Part shown: positions 1 through 7,321 of the stretch, one piece after another | Layout of the letters: each line of letters starts with the position of its first letter | Numbering within the stretch: position 1 is the first letter of the stretch | NCBI GenBank assembly: GCA_029945495.1 | Contig: JAQSCR010000622.1 | Location: 1 to 7,321 of the forward strand | DNA from: Pseudolabrys sp. | GTDB lineage: Bacteria; Pseudomonadota; Alphaproteobacteria; Rhizobiales; Xanthobacteraceae | DNA: 7,321 bases | Direction of reading: 5' to 3' | Notes under the pieces: model-generated | What the model was told of the DNA's origin: nothing | Seen by the model: the letters and a program-made list of their open reading frames with translations, nothing else | The model's database searches: none | Translations under genes and position numbers: made by a program

Positions 1-716
1 GCTTGCGGCGGAGGACGCGAGAAACGCGGCAATGGGACCAATCTCGTGCGCCTGCCCGATCCGGCGCAGCGGTGTTTGCTCGGACCGCTCGGCCAGCCGG
101 TCCGGATCCTCCCACAGCGCGCGGGCAAAATCGGTCTTAATCAATCCGGGTGCAATGCAATTAACCCGTACGTTGCGCGGCCCCCATTCCAACGCAAGAC
201 TGCGCGCCAACGAGAAGTCGGCCGCTTTCGATATACCGTAGGCGCCAAGGCCGCGGCTCGCCCGAATGCCGGCGATGGAAGAGACAATGATAACGGCGCC
301 TTCGCCACGCCCGGCCATGCCCGGGATCGCCAGATTGCAGAGCCACAAGTTGCTTTTGATGTTACTTCCCATGATTTTGTCGAAGACGTCGTCTGTCAGG
401 TCGACGAGCGGGCCAAAAGCCGGGTTGACTGCCGCATTGCAAACTAAAATGTCGATGCGGCCCCATTGCCGGAGCGTCGCGGCAACGAGACCTTCGACCT
501 CGGCTTTGCGCGAAATGTTGCAAGGAATAACAGTCGCTTCGCCACCCTGCGCGCGAATGCCGCTTGCGACAGCCTCGCAAGCCTCGGCTTTGCGGCTGGA
601 AACCACGACCTTGGCGCCGCTGCTCGCAAGCGATTCTGCAATCGCGCGTCCGATGCCGCGGCTTGAGCCGGTTACAATGGCGACTTTGTCGTCGAGGCGA
701 AATGGCGATGCAACGG

Positions 717-720
<4 letters not shown>
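1..720 (-). CDS. Short-chain dehydrogenase/reductase (SDR), 3' end cut by window edge
   Basis: This is a classical NAD(P)-dependent SDR, probably a soluble cytoplasmic oxidoreductase acting on a hydroxy/oxo group. 240 codons are visible with no stop, so the gene continues past the left edge; classical SDRs are about 250-260 residues, so only some 15-20 are missing. Visible motifs are the Rossmann glycine motif TGSSRGIG (residues 17-24), NAA (95-97), Asn120, Ser147/148 and the catalytic Tyr161-x3-Lys165 in AYGISK. Arg43 just after the second beta strand suggests NADP(H). The PG motif (191-192) is also present. The ATG overlaps the stop of the preceding dehydrogenase (ATGA), and GGAG lies 5 bases upstream (726-729), so this start is well supported. 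It resembles DHRS4-like or FabG-like reductases; the substrate cannot be read from the sequence. The context suggests an acyl-CoA or carbonyl intermediate of the operon's pathway. Confidence 0.92.
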
Positions 721-1955
<1,235 letters not shown>

Positions 1956-1960
1956 GGCGA

Positions 1961-1965
1961 CCTCA
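1961..1965 (-). promoter_or_regulatory. Ribosome binding site deciding the start of the third dehydrogenase
   Basis: TGAGG on the minus strand sits 5 bases before ATG 1955 and is a good Shine-Dalgarno match. It lies in the 40-base gap after the pimD stop. It favours ATG 1955 over the in-frame ATG at 2051, which is inside pimD. Confidence 0.7.
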
Positions 1966-1995
1966 TTACCCCGCGATTCCGCGGCCGAGTGAAGA

Positions 1996-3144
1996 TCAGG
2001 CCGCGACCAGCCCGCCGGATTCAGCCAGTAACCCGAGATGATAGTCGGCATCGCCGAACAGAGTGTCGATCGCGGTGACGCGTTTGAAATAATGCCCGAC
2101 GCTATATTCCATGGTCATGCCGATGCCGCCGTGGATTTGGATAGCTTGTTGGCCGATGAAGCGGCCGGAACGTCCGATCTGCACTTTCGCCGCCGAAATG
2201 GCTTGGCGCCGCTCGTGCACGTCATCTTCCGGCGCCATCATGGTCGCAAGCATTGCCATGCTTCGCGCTTGCTCGAGCGCAACCAGCATGTCGGCAGCAC
2301 GATGCTGGAGGACTTGGAAGCCACCGATAGCGACGCCGAACTGCTTGCGCGTTTTCATGTAGTCGACGGTGAGTTCATGCATTGCCGCCATGGCGCCGAC
2401 TGCTTCGGCAGCCAGCGCAGCTATTGTCATATCGACGGCCCGTTCGATCAGTGGGAAAGCTGCACCGGGCGGGCCGATCACACTACCCTCGTCGACCCGC
2501 ACGCCCGTCAGAGCGAGTTCGGCCGCGCGCAACCCATCGACGGTAGCGTAGCCGCGCGTCGATAGGCCCGGAGCTGCGGCATCGACCAGAAACAGCCCGA
2601 CGCCGTCACGATCGTGCTGGCCACCGCCAAGCCGCGCCGAAATAACGAATTTGTTGGCGCTGTCGCCGTGCAGCACCAGACTCTTGGCACCGTCGATAAC
2701 ATAGCCGGAACCATCGCGGCGCGCGCCCACGGCGATGTCGGAAAGATGGTAGCGCGCTTGCCGCTCGGCGTGGGCAAAGCCAAGAATAAGATCACCGCTT
2801 GCAATTTTCGGCAACAGATCGACGCGCATCGCATCGCTGGCGCCGAGCCGCAACAAGCCGCCGGCAAGCACGACAGTCGCCAGATAGGGTTCGAGCACCA
2901 AAGCGCGGCCAAGGGCTTCCATCACAATCATGGTTTCGACCGGTCCGCCGGCCGATCCGCCATGGCTTTCGTCAAACGGCAGGCCGAGCAGGCCCAAATC
3001 GGCATAACGCTGCCACATGGAGTGGCTCCAGCCTTCCGGCTCCTGGCGGTAGCGATTGCGTGCGCCAAACGCATAGTGATCGGCGAACAGCCGCCCGACG
3101 CTTTCTTGCAACAGTCGCTGCTCGTCGGTCAACGCAAAGTCCAT
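1996..3144 (-). CDS. pimD: Acyl-CoA dehydrogenase small subunit, PimD-like (pimeloyl-CoA dehydrogenase small subunit)
   Basis: This 382-residue protein belongs to the acyl-CoA dehydrogenase fold and resembles the small subunit of pimeloyl-CoA dehydrogenase (begins MDFALTDEQRLL; GLLGLPF at 51-57; ETMIVMEALGRALVLEPYL at 70-88). It carries the family's FAD-contact motifs TRKQFG (265-270) with FQVLQHRAADM (276-286), and QIHGGIGMT (336-344). It lacks catalytic features: no TEPxAGSD loop (the region reads FAHAERQARYHLSD, 123-136), no Glu in the helix-G region (about 235-245), and FGDAD (363-367) replaces YEGT. It therefore probably works as the partner of PimC in a hetero-oligomer, supplying much of the FAD site and not the base. 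The start is supported by GGAG (3152-3155), 7 bases upstream; the gap from pimC is 15 bases. The likely role is desaturation of medium-chain dicarboxyl-CoA such as pimeloyl-CoA, inferred from similarity and gene order. Confidence 0.9.
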   Translation of the reverse strand: MDFALTDEQRLLQESVGRLFADHYAFGARNRYRQEPEGWSHSMWQRYADLGLLGLPFDESHGGSAGGPVETMIVMEALGRALVLEPYLATVVLAGGLLRLGASDAMRVDLLPKIASGDLILGFAHAERQARYHLSDIAVGARRDGSGYVIDGAKSLVLHGDSANKFVISARLGGGQHDRDGVGLFLVDAAAPGLSTRGYATVDGLRAAELALTGVRVDEGSVIGPPGAAFPLIERAVDMTIAALAAEAVGAMAAMHELTVDYMKTRKQFGVAIGGFQVLQHRAADMLVALEQARSMAMLATMMAPEDDVHERRQAISAAKVQIGRSGRFIGQQAIQIHGGIGMTMEYSVGHYFKRVTAIDTLFGDADYHLGLLAESGGLVAA

Positions 3145-3159
3145 GTCAGAACTCCAAAG

Positions 3160-4365
3160 TCACAGGCCTAAGATCGCTTTAGCGATAATGTTTTTCTGAA
3201 TTTCATTCGACCCGCCGTAGATCGACGTTTTACGCATGTTGAAGTATTGCGGCGCCAGCGGGCCCGCCCAATCGGGGCCGATCGGCGGTTCGTTCCAGCG
3301 CTCGCCGTCATCGTGCGGTATGGGATCTGGCAAGGCATAGGGTCCGATCACTTCGAGCAACAGCTCGCTGATGGTTTGTTGAATTTCAGAGCCCTTGATT
3401 TTGAGAATGGACGATGCAGGGTCCGGTTTGTTGCTGTTGCGGGTACGCTCGGCGGCGACGACTCGCAATTGGGTCATCTCCAGCGCCTTGAGTTCGACCT
3501 CGACGGCGGCAATCTTGCAGCGGAACCGCTCGTCCGCGATCAGCGGCCTGCCGCCGGCTTGTTCCAACGCGGCGAGCTGCTTCAGGCGGCGAATGCGCGC
3601 CTTGGAGATGCCGATTCGGGCGATGCCGGTGCGTTCATTGCCGAGCAGGAACTTGGCGTAGTCCCAGCCTTTGTTCTCTTCGCCGACCAGGTTTTCAGCT
3701 GGAACCCGGACCTCGTCGAAGAACACTTCGTTGACTTCGTGGCCGCCATCGATGGTTTGGATCGGCCTCACGGTGATGCCAGGCGTTTTCATGTCGATCA
3801 GGAGAAACGAGATGCCTTGCTGCTTTTTTGCGGCCGGATCGGTGCGCACCAAGCAGAAAATCCAGTCGGCATATTGCGCCAGCGTGGTCCAGGTCTTCTG
3901 GCCGTTGACGATATAGTCGCCGCCGTCGCGCTTGGCGGTGGTCTTGAGCGAAGCCAGATCGGAGCCAGCACCGGGCTCAGAGAAACCCTGACACCACCAT
4001 TCGTCGAGATTGGCAATGCTCGGCAGATACCGCTTTTTCTGCGTTTCGTTGCCGAACGCGATGATGACCGGCCCGACCATGCTGACGCCAAACGGCAGCG
4101 GCTCCGGCGCCGGGGCCTGCTGCATCTCATCGCGGAACAGATAAATTTGAACCGGGCTCCATCCGGTGCCGCCCCACTCCGTCGGCCAGTGCGGAACAGC
4201 CCAGCCCTTGGTATTCAGAATGCGCTGCCAGACCACGAGATCGTCTTTCACCAGACGGCGGCCCTCGATCAGCTTGGCGCGGATCGCATCCGGCAGGGCT
4301 TCGCGCATAAACACGCGCACCTCGTCGCGAAACGCGATCTCTTCCGGTGTGAAGCGAAGATCCAT
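3160..4365 (-). CDS. pimC: Acyl-CoA dehydrogenase large subunit, PimC-like (pimeloyl-CoA dehydrogenase large subunit)
   Basis: The 401-residue protein resembles the large subunit of pimeloyl-CoA dehydrogenase throughout. The N-terminal helical domain starts MDLRFTPEEIAFRDEVR; HWPTEWGGTGW (59-69) follows; the substrate/FAD loop WWCQGFSEPGAGSDLASLK spans 123-141; NGQKTWTT (154-161), DGGHEVNEVFFDEV (206-219) and the C-terminal IYGGSNEIQKNI (382-393) follow. The usual catalytic Glu of YEGT is Gly384 here, but Glu244 in LGNERTG lies where isovaleryl- and long-chain acyl-CoA dehydrogenases carry theirs, so it is the likely base. The RxQFG and QxxGG FAD motifs are missing and appear in PimD instead. 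With PimD it should oxidise an acyl- or dicarboxyl-CoA to the 2-enoyl-CoA, reducing ETF. The gap after pimB is 10 bases, and the AGGA ribosome site (4374-4377) overlaps the pimB stop codon, indicating coupling. The exact chain length handled is not visible. Confidence 0.93.
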   Translation of the reverse strand: MDLRFTPEEIAFRDEVRVFMREALPDAIRAKLIEGRRLVKDDLVVWQRILNTKGWAVPHWPTEWGGTGWSPVQIYLFRDEMQQAPAPEPLPFGVSMVGPVIIAFGNETQKKRYLPSIANLDEWWCQGFSEPGAGSDLASLKTTAKRDGGDYIVNGQKTWTTLAQYADWIFCLVRTDPAAKKQQGISFLLIDMKTPGITVRPIQTIDGGHEVNEVFFDEVRVPAENLVGEENKGWDYAKFLLGNERTGIARIGISKARIRRLKQLAALEQAGGRPLIADERFRCKIAAVEVELKALEMTQLRVVAAERTRNSNKPDPASSILKIKGSEIQQTISELLLEVIGPYALPDPIPHDDGERWNEPPIGPDWAGPLAPQYFNMRKTSIYGGSNEIQKNIIAKAILGL

Positions 4366-4373
4366 GGGTCTGT

Positions 4374-4378
4374 TCCTA
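4374..4378 (-). promoter_or_regulatory. pimC ribosome binding site overlapping the pimB stop codon
   Basis: TAGGA on the minus strand contains both the TAG stop of the thiolase gene and an AGGA Shine-Dalgarno core 8 bases before the pimC ATG (4365). Ribosomes ending pimB would stand on the pimC initiation site, which favours coupled translation. Confidence 0.6.
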
Positions 4379-5551
4379 GTTGATCTCGAATAGCCCAGCG
4401 GCGCCCATGCCGCCGCCGACGCACATGGTAATGACCGCGCGCTTGGCGCCGCGCCTACGCCCCTCGATCAGCGCATGGCCGGTCATGCGCGATCCGCTCA
4501 TGCCGAACGGGTGGCCGATGGCAATGGCGCCGCCGTCCACATTGAGCCGCTCCTGCGGGATGCCGAGCCGGTCGCGGCAATAAATCACCTGGCTGGCAAA
4601 TGCTTCATTGAGCTCCCAGAGATCGATGTCGTCGATTGTCAGGCCGTGACGGGCAAGCAGCTTCGGCACGGCGAACACCGGCCCGATGCCCATCTCGTCG
4701 GGCTCGCACCCGGCGATGGCAAAACCGCGGAATGTGCCGAGCGGTTTGAGACCGCGGCGCTCCGCGAGTGTTGCATCCATGATAACGCAGGCCGAGGCGC
4801 CATCCGACAACTGGCTGGCATTCCCAGCGGAAATAAATTTGCCCTCGCGCACCGGCTTGAGCGCGGCCAGCCCTTCCAGCGTGGTGTCGGGCCGGTTGCC
4901 CTCGTCGTTTGTGAGTGTGACCGGCTCGAAGCTCTCGGTATTGGTCTTCTTATTGACGAACTTTTTGGTCGTCGGCAGCGGCACAATCTCATCGTCGAAG
5001 CGTTTGGCCTGTTGCGCGGCCGCGGTGCGGCGCTGGCTTTCGAGCGCGAAGTCGTCCTGGGCCTCACGGCTGATCTTATAGCGGGCTGCCACGTTGTCGG
5101 CGGTATCGATCATCGGCAGGTAGACGTCTGGCTTATGCTGCAACAGCCATTCGTCCTGAATCGACACCAATTTGCCGTCCTGGATCAGGCTGATGCTTTC
5201 GAGCCCACCGGCAACCATCACCGAAGCTTCACCGGTCATGATGCGCTGGGCGGCGAGCGCAATTGTCTGCAGGCCCGAGCTGCAAAAGCGGTTGACCGTC
5301 ATACCCGACACCGTGACGGGCAGCCCTGCGCGCAGGGCCGCCTGCCGCGCGATGTTCGATCCGGTAGCGCGCTCCGGAAAGCCACAGCCGAGAATGACAT
5401 CCTCAACCTCGCCAGGCTCGATGCCGGCGCGCTCGACGGCGTGGCGCACGACATGGCCGCCAAGCTCGGCTCCGTGGGTCATATTGAAAGCGCCGCGAAA
5501 GGCCTTGCCGATCGGCGTCCGAGCGGTGGAGATAATAACGGCGTCGGGCAT
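4376..5551 (-). CDS. pimB: Thiolase (acetyl-CoA acyltransferase), PimB-like
   Basis: A complete 391-residue thiolase that should cleave 3-oxoacyl-CoA with CoA to release acetyl-CoA, the last step of a beta-oxidation turn. All expected residues are present: nucleophilic Cys90 in NRFCSSGLQ, NEAFA (315-319), His347 in GHPFGMSGSR and Cys377 in CVGGGMGAAG. The N-terminus (AVIISTARTPIGKAFRGAF, 4-22) and length fit the family, and SAGNASQLSDGA (241-252) is the usual conserved stretch. The start ATG directly follows the TAG stop of the ligase gene with no base between, and GAGG lies inside the end of the ligase gene (5558-5561), so the two are probably coupled. Operon context and similarity support the role in dicarboxylate/pimelate degradation (PimB). 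A general FadA-type thiolase acting on many chain lengths, or a biosynthetic acetoacetyl-CoA thiolase, is the alternative; the dehydrogenases next door favour degradation. Confidence 0.93.
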   Translation of the reverse strand: MPDAVIISTARTPIGKAFRGAFNMTHGAELGGHVVRHAVERAGIEPGEVEDVILGCGFPERATGSNIARQAALRAGLPVTVSGMTVNRFCSSGLQTIALAAQRIMTGEASVMVAGGLESISLIQDGKLVSIQDEWLLQHKPDVYLPMIDTADNVAARYKISREAQDDFALESQRRTAAAQQAKRFDDEIVPLPTTKKFVNKKTNTESFEPVTLTNDEGNRPDTTLEGLAALKPVREGKFISAGNASQLSDGASACVIMDATLAERRGLKPLGTFRGFAIAGCEPDEMGIGPVFAVPKLLARHGLTIDDIDLWELNEAFASQVIYCRDRLGIPQERLNVDGGAIAIGHPFGMSGSRMTGHALIEGRRRGAKRAVITMCVGGGMGAAGLFEIN

Positions 5552-7267
5552 CTACGACCTCACGTTTAACGGTGGTTTGCCTGTCGACAATTCGGCGGCC
5601 GGCGCGGCGGATGACTTAAACTTTTTCTTTTCCTCTTCGACCAGTTCTTTCTTCGAAAGCTTGCCGACCGTAGTTCGCGGCAGCGTATCGCGGATTTCGA
5701 GCGCAGTCGGCATTTCTTGACGGCCGATCTTGTCGGCCAGGAATGCGCGCAGCGTTTCAAGCGAGAGCGGCGCCGCACCGGGCTTCGTCGTCACATAGGC
5801 CTTAATCGTTTCGCCGCGGTAGCTGTCGGGCACGCCGATGACGATCGCCTCATGGACGCCGGGATGTTCGTAAATCGCTTCCTCGACGACGCGCGGATAG
5901 ACGTTGAAGCCTCCGCTGATCACCAGATCCTTCTTGCGATCGACGACCCAGACATAGCCATCATCGTCCATGTAGCCGATATCGCCGGACATAAAACGGC
6001 CATCGACGAATGTCTCGGCGGATTCCGCCGCCCGGTTCCAGTAACCGCCCGCGACATTGGCGCCGCTAATGCGGATTTCGCCCGTCTCGCCAAATCCGAG
6101 CACGCGTTGCGGATCGTCGAGTGAAACTACATCGACATAGACACCAGGCAGCGGCAGCCCGCAAGATCCCGGTTTGCCGCGCAGCACGACGGGCTGCGTG
6201 CAGGCGGCCGGCGACGTTTCCGTCATGCCGATACCGCTGCGCAGGCGTTTGCCGGTCAGCGCCTCGAACCGTTGTTCCACCTCCACCGGCAGTGGCGCGC
6301 CGCCCGAACTGCAACTCACCAGCGACGACAGATCGCGCGTCTCGACGCCGGCGTTGCACAGCGCGATCCACATGGTCGGCACGCCATTCATGTGAGTGGC
6401 ACGTTTGACCTCGATGTCATGGAACGTGGTTTCGACGTCGAATTTCGCACGCAGCATCACTTCATTGCCGTTCGACAGGTTGCGTAGCATCACGGTCGAC
6501 AGTGCGAAAATGTGGAACAGCGGCAAAGCGCAAATCACACGTACCTTGCCAGGCTTGACGGACGACTGCGGATTGAACCAGGCATCGTACATCGCGCAGG
6601 AGGCAGTCAGATTGGCGTGAGTGAGCATGGCGCCCTTCGGAACGCCGGTGGTGCCGCCGGTATATTGCAGCAACGCGATGTCGTCCTTACTGATATCGGG
6701 CCAGCGCGCGGGCAGTTCGGCTTTCATCAAGGTTGCCAGGCTGACGCAGCCATCGCCTTCGACTATCGGCAAGGGGGGCACCGGCCCCGGTCCCCATCGT
6801 TCGTCGTCGGCTACGATCAGAAGATCGATATGGCCGGCTGCTCTGAGCTTTTGCGCCATCGGCAGCAGGCCGGGCAAATTGATCGTCAGCACGACGCGCG
6901 CGCCGCTGTCTTTGATTTTGTGCACTATTTCGCGCTCGGCATCGAGCGGACTTAATTGTACGGCACGGGCGCCGATACGCGTGATGGCAAAAAAAGAAAT
7001 CGTATGGTCGGGCGTATTCGGCAGAAAAATGCCGACCGACGTGTCACGGCCGGCGCCCAAGCGCAGCAGCCCGGCCGCCAGGCGTTGCGAAGCGTCGGCA
7101 AGGTCCCTGTAGAGCAACTGCCGGTCGCGGAATTCAATCGCCGACCGGTCGGCAAACCGCGCAGCGGCGCTGTCGATCAACGCCGGCACGGTTGTCGTTA
7201 CGATCGGCGTGTCCCAAAGAATGCCGGGCGGATACGACTTTTCCCAGATGTAAGGGCGCGCGGTCAT
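5552..7267 (-). CDS. pimA: AMP-forming acyl/dicarboxylate-CoA ligase, PimA-like
   Basis: A 571-residue ANL-superfamily acyl-CoA synthetase that would activate a carboxylic or dicarboxylic acid to its CoA thioester using ATP, producing AMP and pyrophosphate. The large N-terminal domain carries the P-loop YTGGTTGVPKG (202-212), the ALPLFH segment (247-252) and GMTETSP (347-353). The hinge region has SGDIGYMDDDGYVWVVDRKKD (427-447; Asp429 and Arg444 bind ATP ribose). The C-terminal domain ends with catalytic Lys536 in LPRTTVGKLSKKEL. That Lys lies in a P-x4-G-K sequence, a known acetylation motif in related ligases. A Lys/Glu-rich tail (542-551) and about 20 low-complexity residues follow. The start overlaps the upstream stop (ATGA) and has no clear Shine-Dalgarno sequence, so it probably relies on reinitiation after the upstream gene. 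The neighbouring beta-oxidation genes in F-A-B-C-D order support PimA; a long-chain fatty acid ligase (FadD) is the alternative. Confidence 0.93.
   Translation of the reverse strand: MTARPYIWEKSYPPGILWDTPIVTTTVPALIDSAAARFADRSAIEFRDRQLLYRDLADASQRLAAGLLRLGAGRDTSVGIFLPNTPDHTISFFAITRIGARAVQLSPLDAEREIVHKIKDSGARVVLTINLPGLLPMAQKLRAAGHIDLLIVADDERWGPGPVPPLPIVEGDGCVSLATLMKAELPARWPDISKDDIALLQYTGGTTGVPKGAMLTHANLTASCAMYDAWFNPQSSVKPGKVRVICALPLFHIFALSTVMLRNLSNGNEVMLRAKFDVETTFHDIEVKRATHMNGVPTMWIALCNAGVETRDLSSLVSCSSGGAPLPVEVEQRFEALTGKRLRSGIGMTETSPAACTQPVVLRGKPGSCGLPLPGVYVDVVSLDDPQRVLGFGETGEIRISGANVAGGYWNRAAESAETFVDGRFMSGDIGYMDDDGYVWVVDRKKDLVISGGFNVYPRVVEEAIYEHPGVHEAIVIGVPDSYRGETIKAYVTTKPGAAPLSLETLRAFLADKIGRQEMPTALEIRDTLPRTTVGKLSKKELVEEEKKKFKSSAAPAAELSTGKPPLNVRS
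5558..5561 (-). promoter_or_regulatory. pimB ribosome binding site within the end of pimA
   Basis: GAGG on the minus strand is 6 bases before the pimB ATG (5551) and lies in the last codons of pimA, whose TAG stop touches the ATG. It supports both the start choice and coupling of ligase and thiolase synthesis. Confidence 0.6.
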
Positions 7268-7321
7268 GCGGATACTTTTGCGACAAGCGAGCCGAAGCCC
7301 TCACCCGCGTCTGCGAGTTTT
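7264..7321 (-). CDS. C-terminal end of upstream gene, probably PimF/FadB-type multifunctional beta-oxidation enzyme
   Basis: Only 18 codons and a TGA are visible; they read KLADAGEGFGSLVAKVSA. The frame has no internal stop, its codons look like those of the neighbours, and its TGA overlaps the ligase ATG (ATGA), the same joint seen at the distal end of the operon. Multifunctional enoyl-CoA hydratase/3-hydroxyacyl-CoA dehydrogenases often end in a stretch of the pattern L-x-x-LA-x-x-G-x-x-F, which this tail fits, and pimF precedes pimA in Rhodopseudomonas palustris. That enzyme would supply the hydration and 3-hydroxyacyl oxidation steps otherwise missing here. The identity rests on very little sequence plus gene order, so no symbol is given. 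Confidence 0.6.
   Translation of the reverse strand, partial: KLADAGEGFGSLVAKVSA

Noticed and set aside
1956..2051. Longer N-terminus for the third dehydrogenase, starting at ATG 2051
   Set aside because: It would overlap pimD by 56 bases and add 32 residues that fit no acyl-CoA dehydrogenase N-terminus; ATG 1955 has a TGAGG site and the proper family start.
3247..4383. Plus-strand open frame of 378 codons opposite pimC
   Set aside because: It lies entirely antisense to a clear acyl-CoA dehydrogenase gene; the composition is what complementing GC-rich codons gives, and no known domain or good ribosome site is apparent.
4475..5569. Plus-strand open frame of 364 codons opposite the thiolase gene
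   Set aside because: It is antisense to a complete thiolase with all catalytic motifs. The open frame follows from codon bias in high-GC DNA, and the translation resembles no family I know.
5610..5645. T-rich stretch on the plus strand as a possible terminator
   Set aside because: It encodes the Lys/Glu-rich end of the ligase in frame, no GC-rich hairpin precedes it on either strand, and the thiolase gene follows immediately in the same operon.

Overview
The window is one continuous block of minus-strand genes, read from the right edge to the left edge, with no intergenic gap longer than about 40 bases. High GC, GC-rich third codon positions and protein sequences closely resembling those I remember from Bradyrhizobium/Rhodopseudomonas suggest a Hyphomicrobiales alphaproteobacterium. 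The exact genus cannot be fixed from this sequence.

In transcription order the genes are: (1) the last 18 codons of an upstream gene, whose tail fits a FadB/PimF-type multifunctional enoyl-CoA hydratase/3-hydroxyacyl-CoA dehydrogenase (7264-7321); (2) an AMP-forming acyl/dicarboxyl-CoA ligase, PimA-like (5552-7267); (3) a thiolase, PimB-like (4376-5551); (4) an acyl-CoA dehydrogenase large subunit, PimC-like (3160-4365); (5) an acyl-CoA dehydrogenase small subunit, PimD-like (1996-3144); (6) a third acyl-CoA dehydrogenase of the ACAD10/11 type (717-1955); (7) a short-chain dehydrogenase/reductase cut by the left edge (1-720). The order F-A-B-C-D matches the pim (pimelate/dicarboxylic acid degradation) operon known from Rhodopseudomonas palustris.

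Together the genes supply a near-complete beta-oxidation cycle: activation of a (di)carboxylic acid to its CoA thioester (PimA), alpha,beta-dehydrogenation (PimC+PimD), hydration and 3-hydroxy oxidation (the upstream PimF-like enzyme) and thiolytic cleavage (PimB). The ACAD10/11-like dehydrogenase and the SDR are additional oxidoreductases at the distal end, possibly widening the substrate range. Joints are tight: two ATGA start/stop overlaps, one stop directly abutting the next start, and gaps of 10, 15 and 40 bases. This indicates a single, translationally coupled transcript whose promoter lies beyond the right edge and whose terminator lies beyond the left edge.

The most interesting sequence-level point is that the active-site and FAD-binding motifs are divided between PimC and PimD, implying an obligate hetero-oligomer. 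I found no RNA genes, mobile elements, repeats or CRISPR, and nothing that amounts to an entirely new system.
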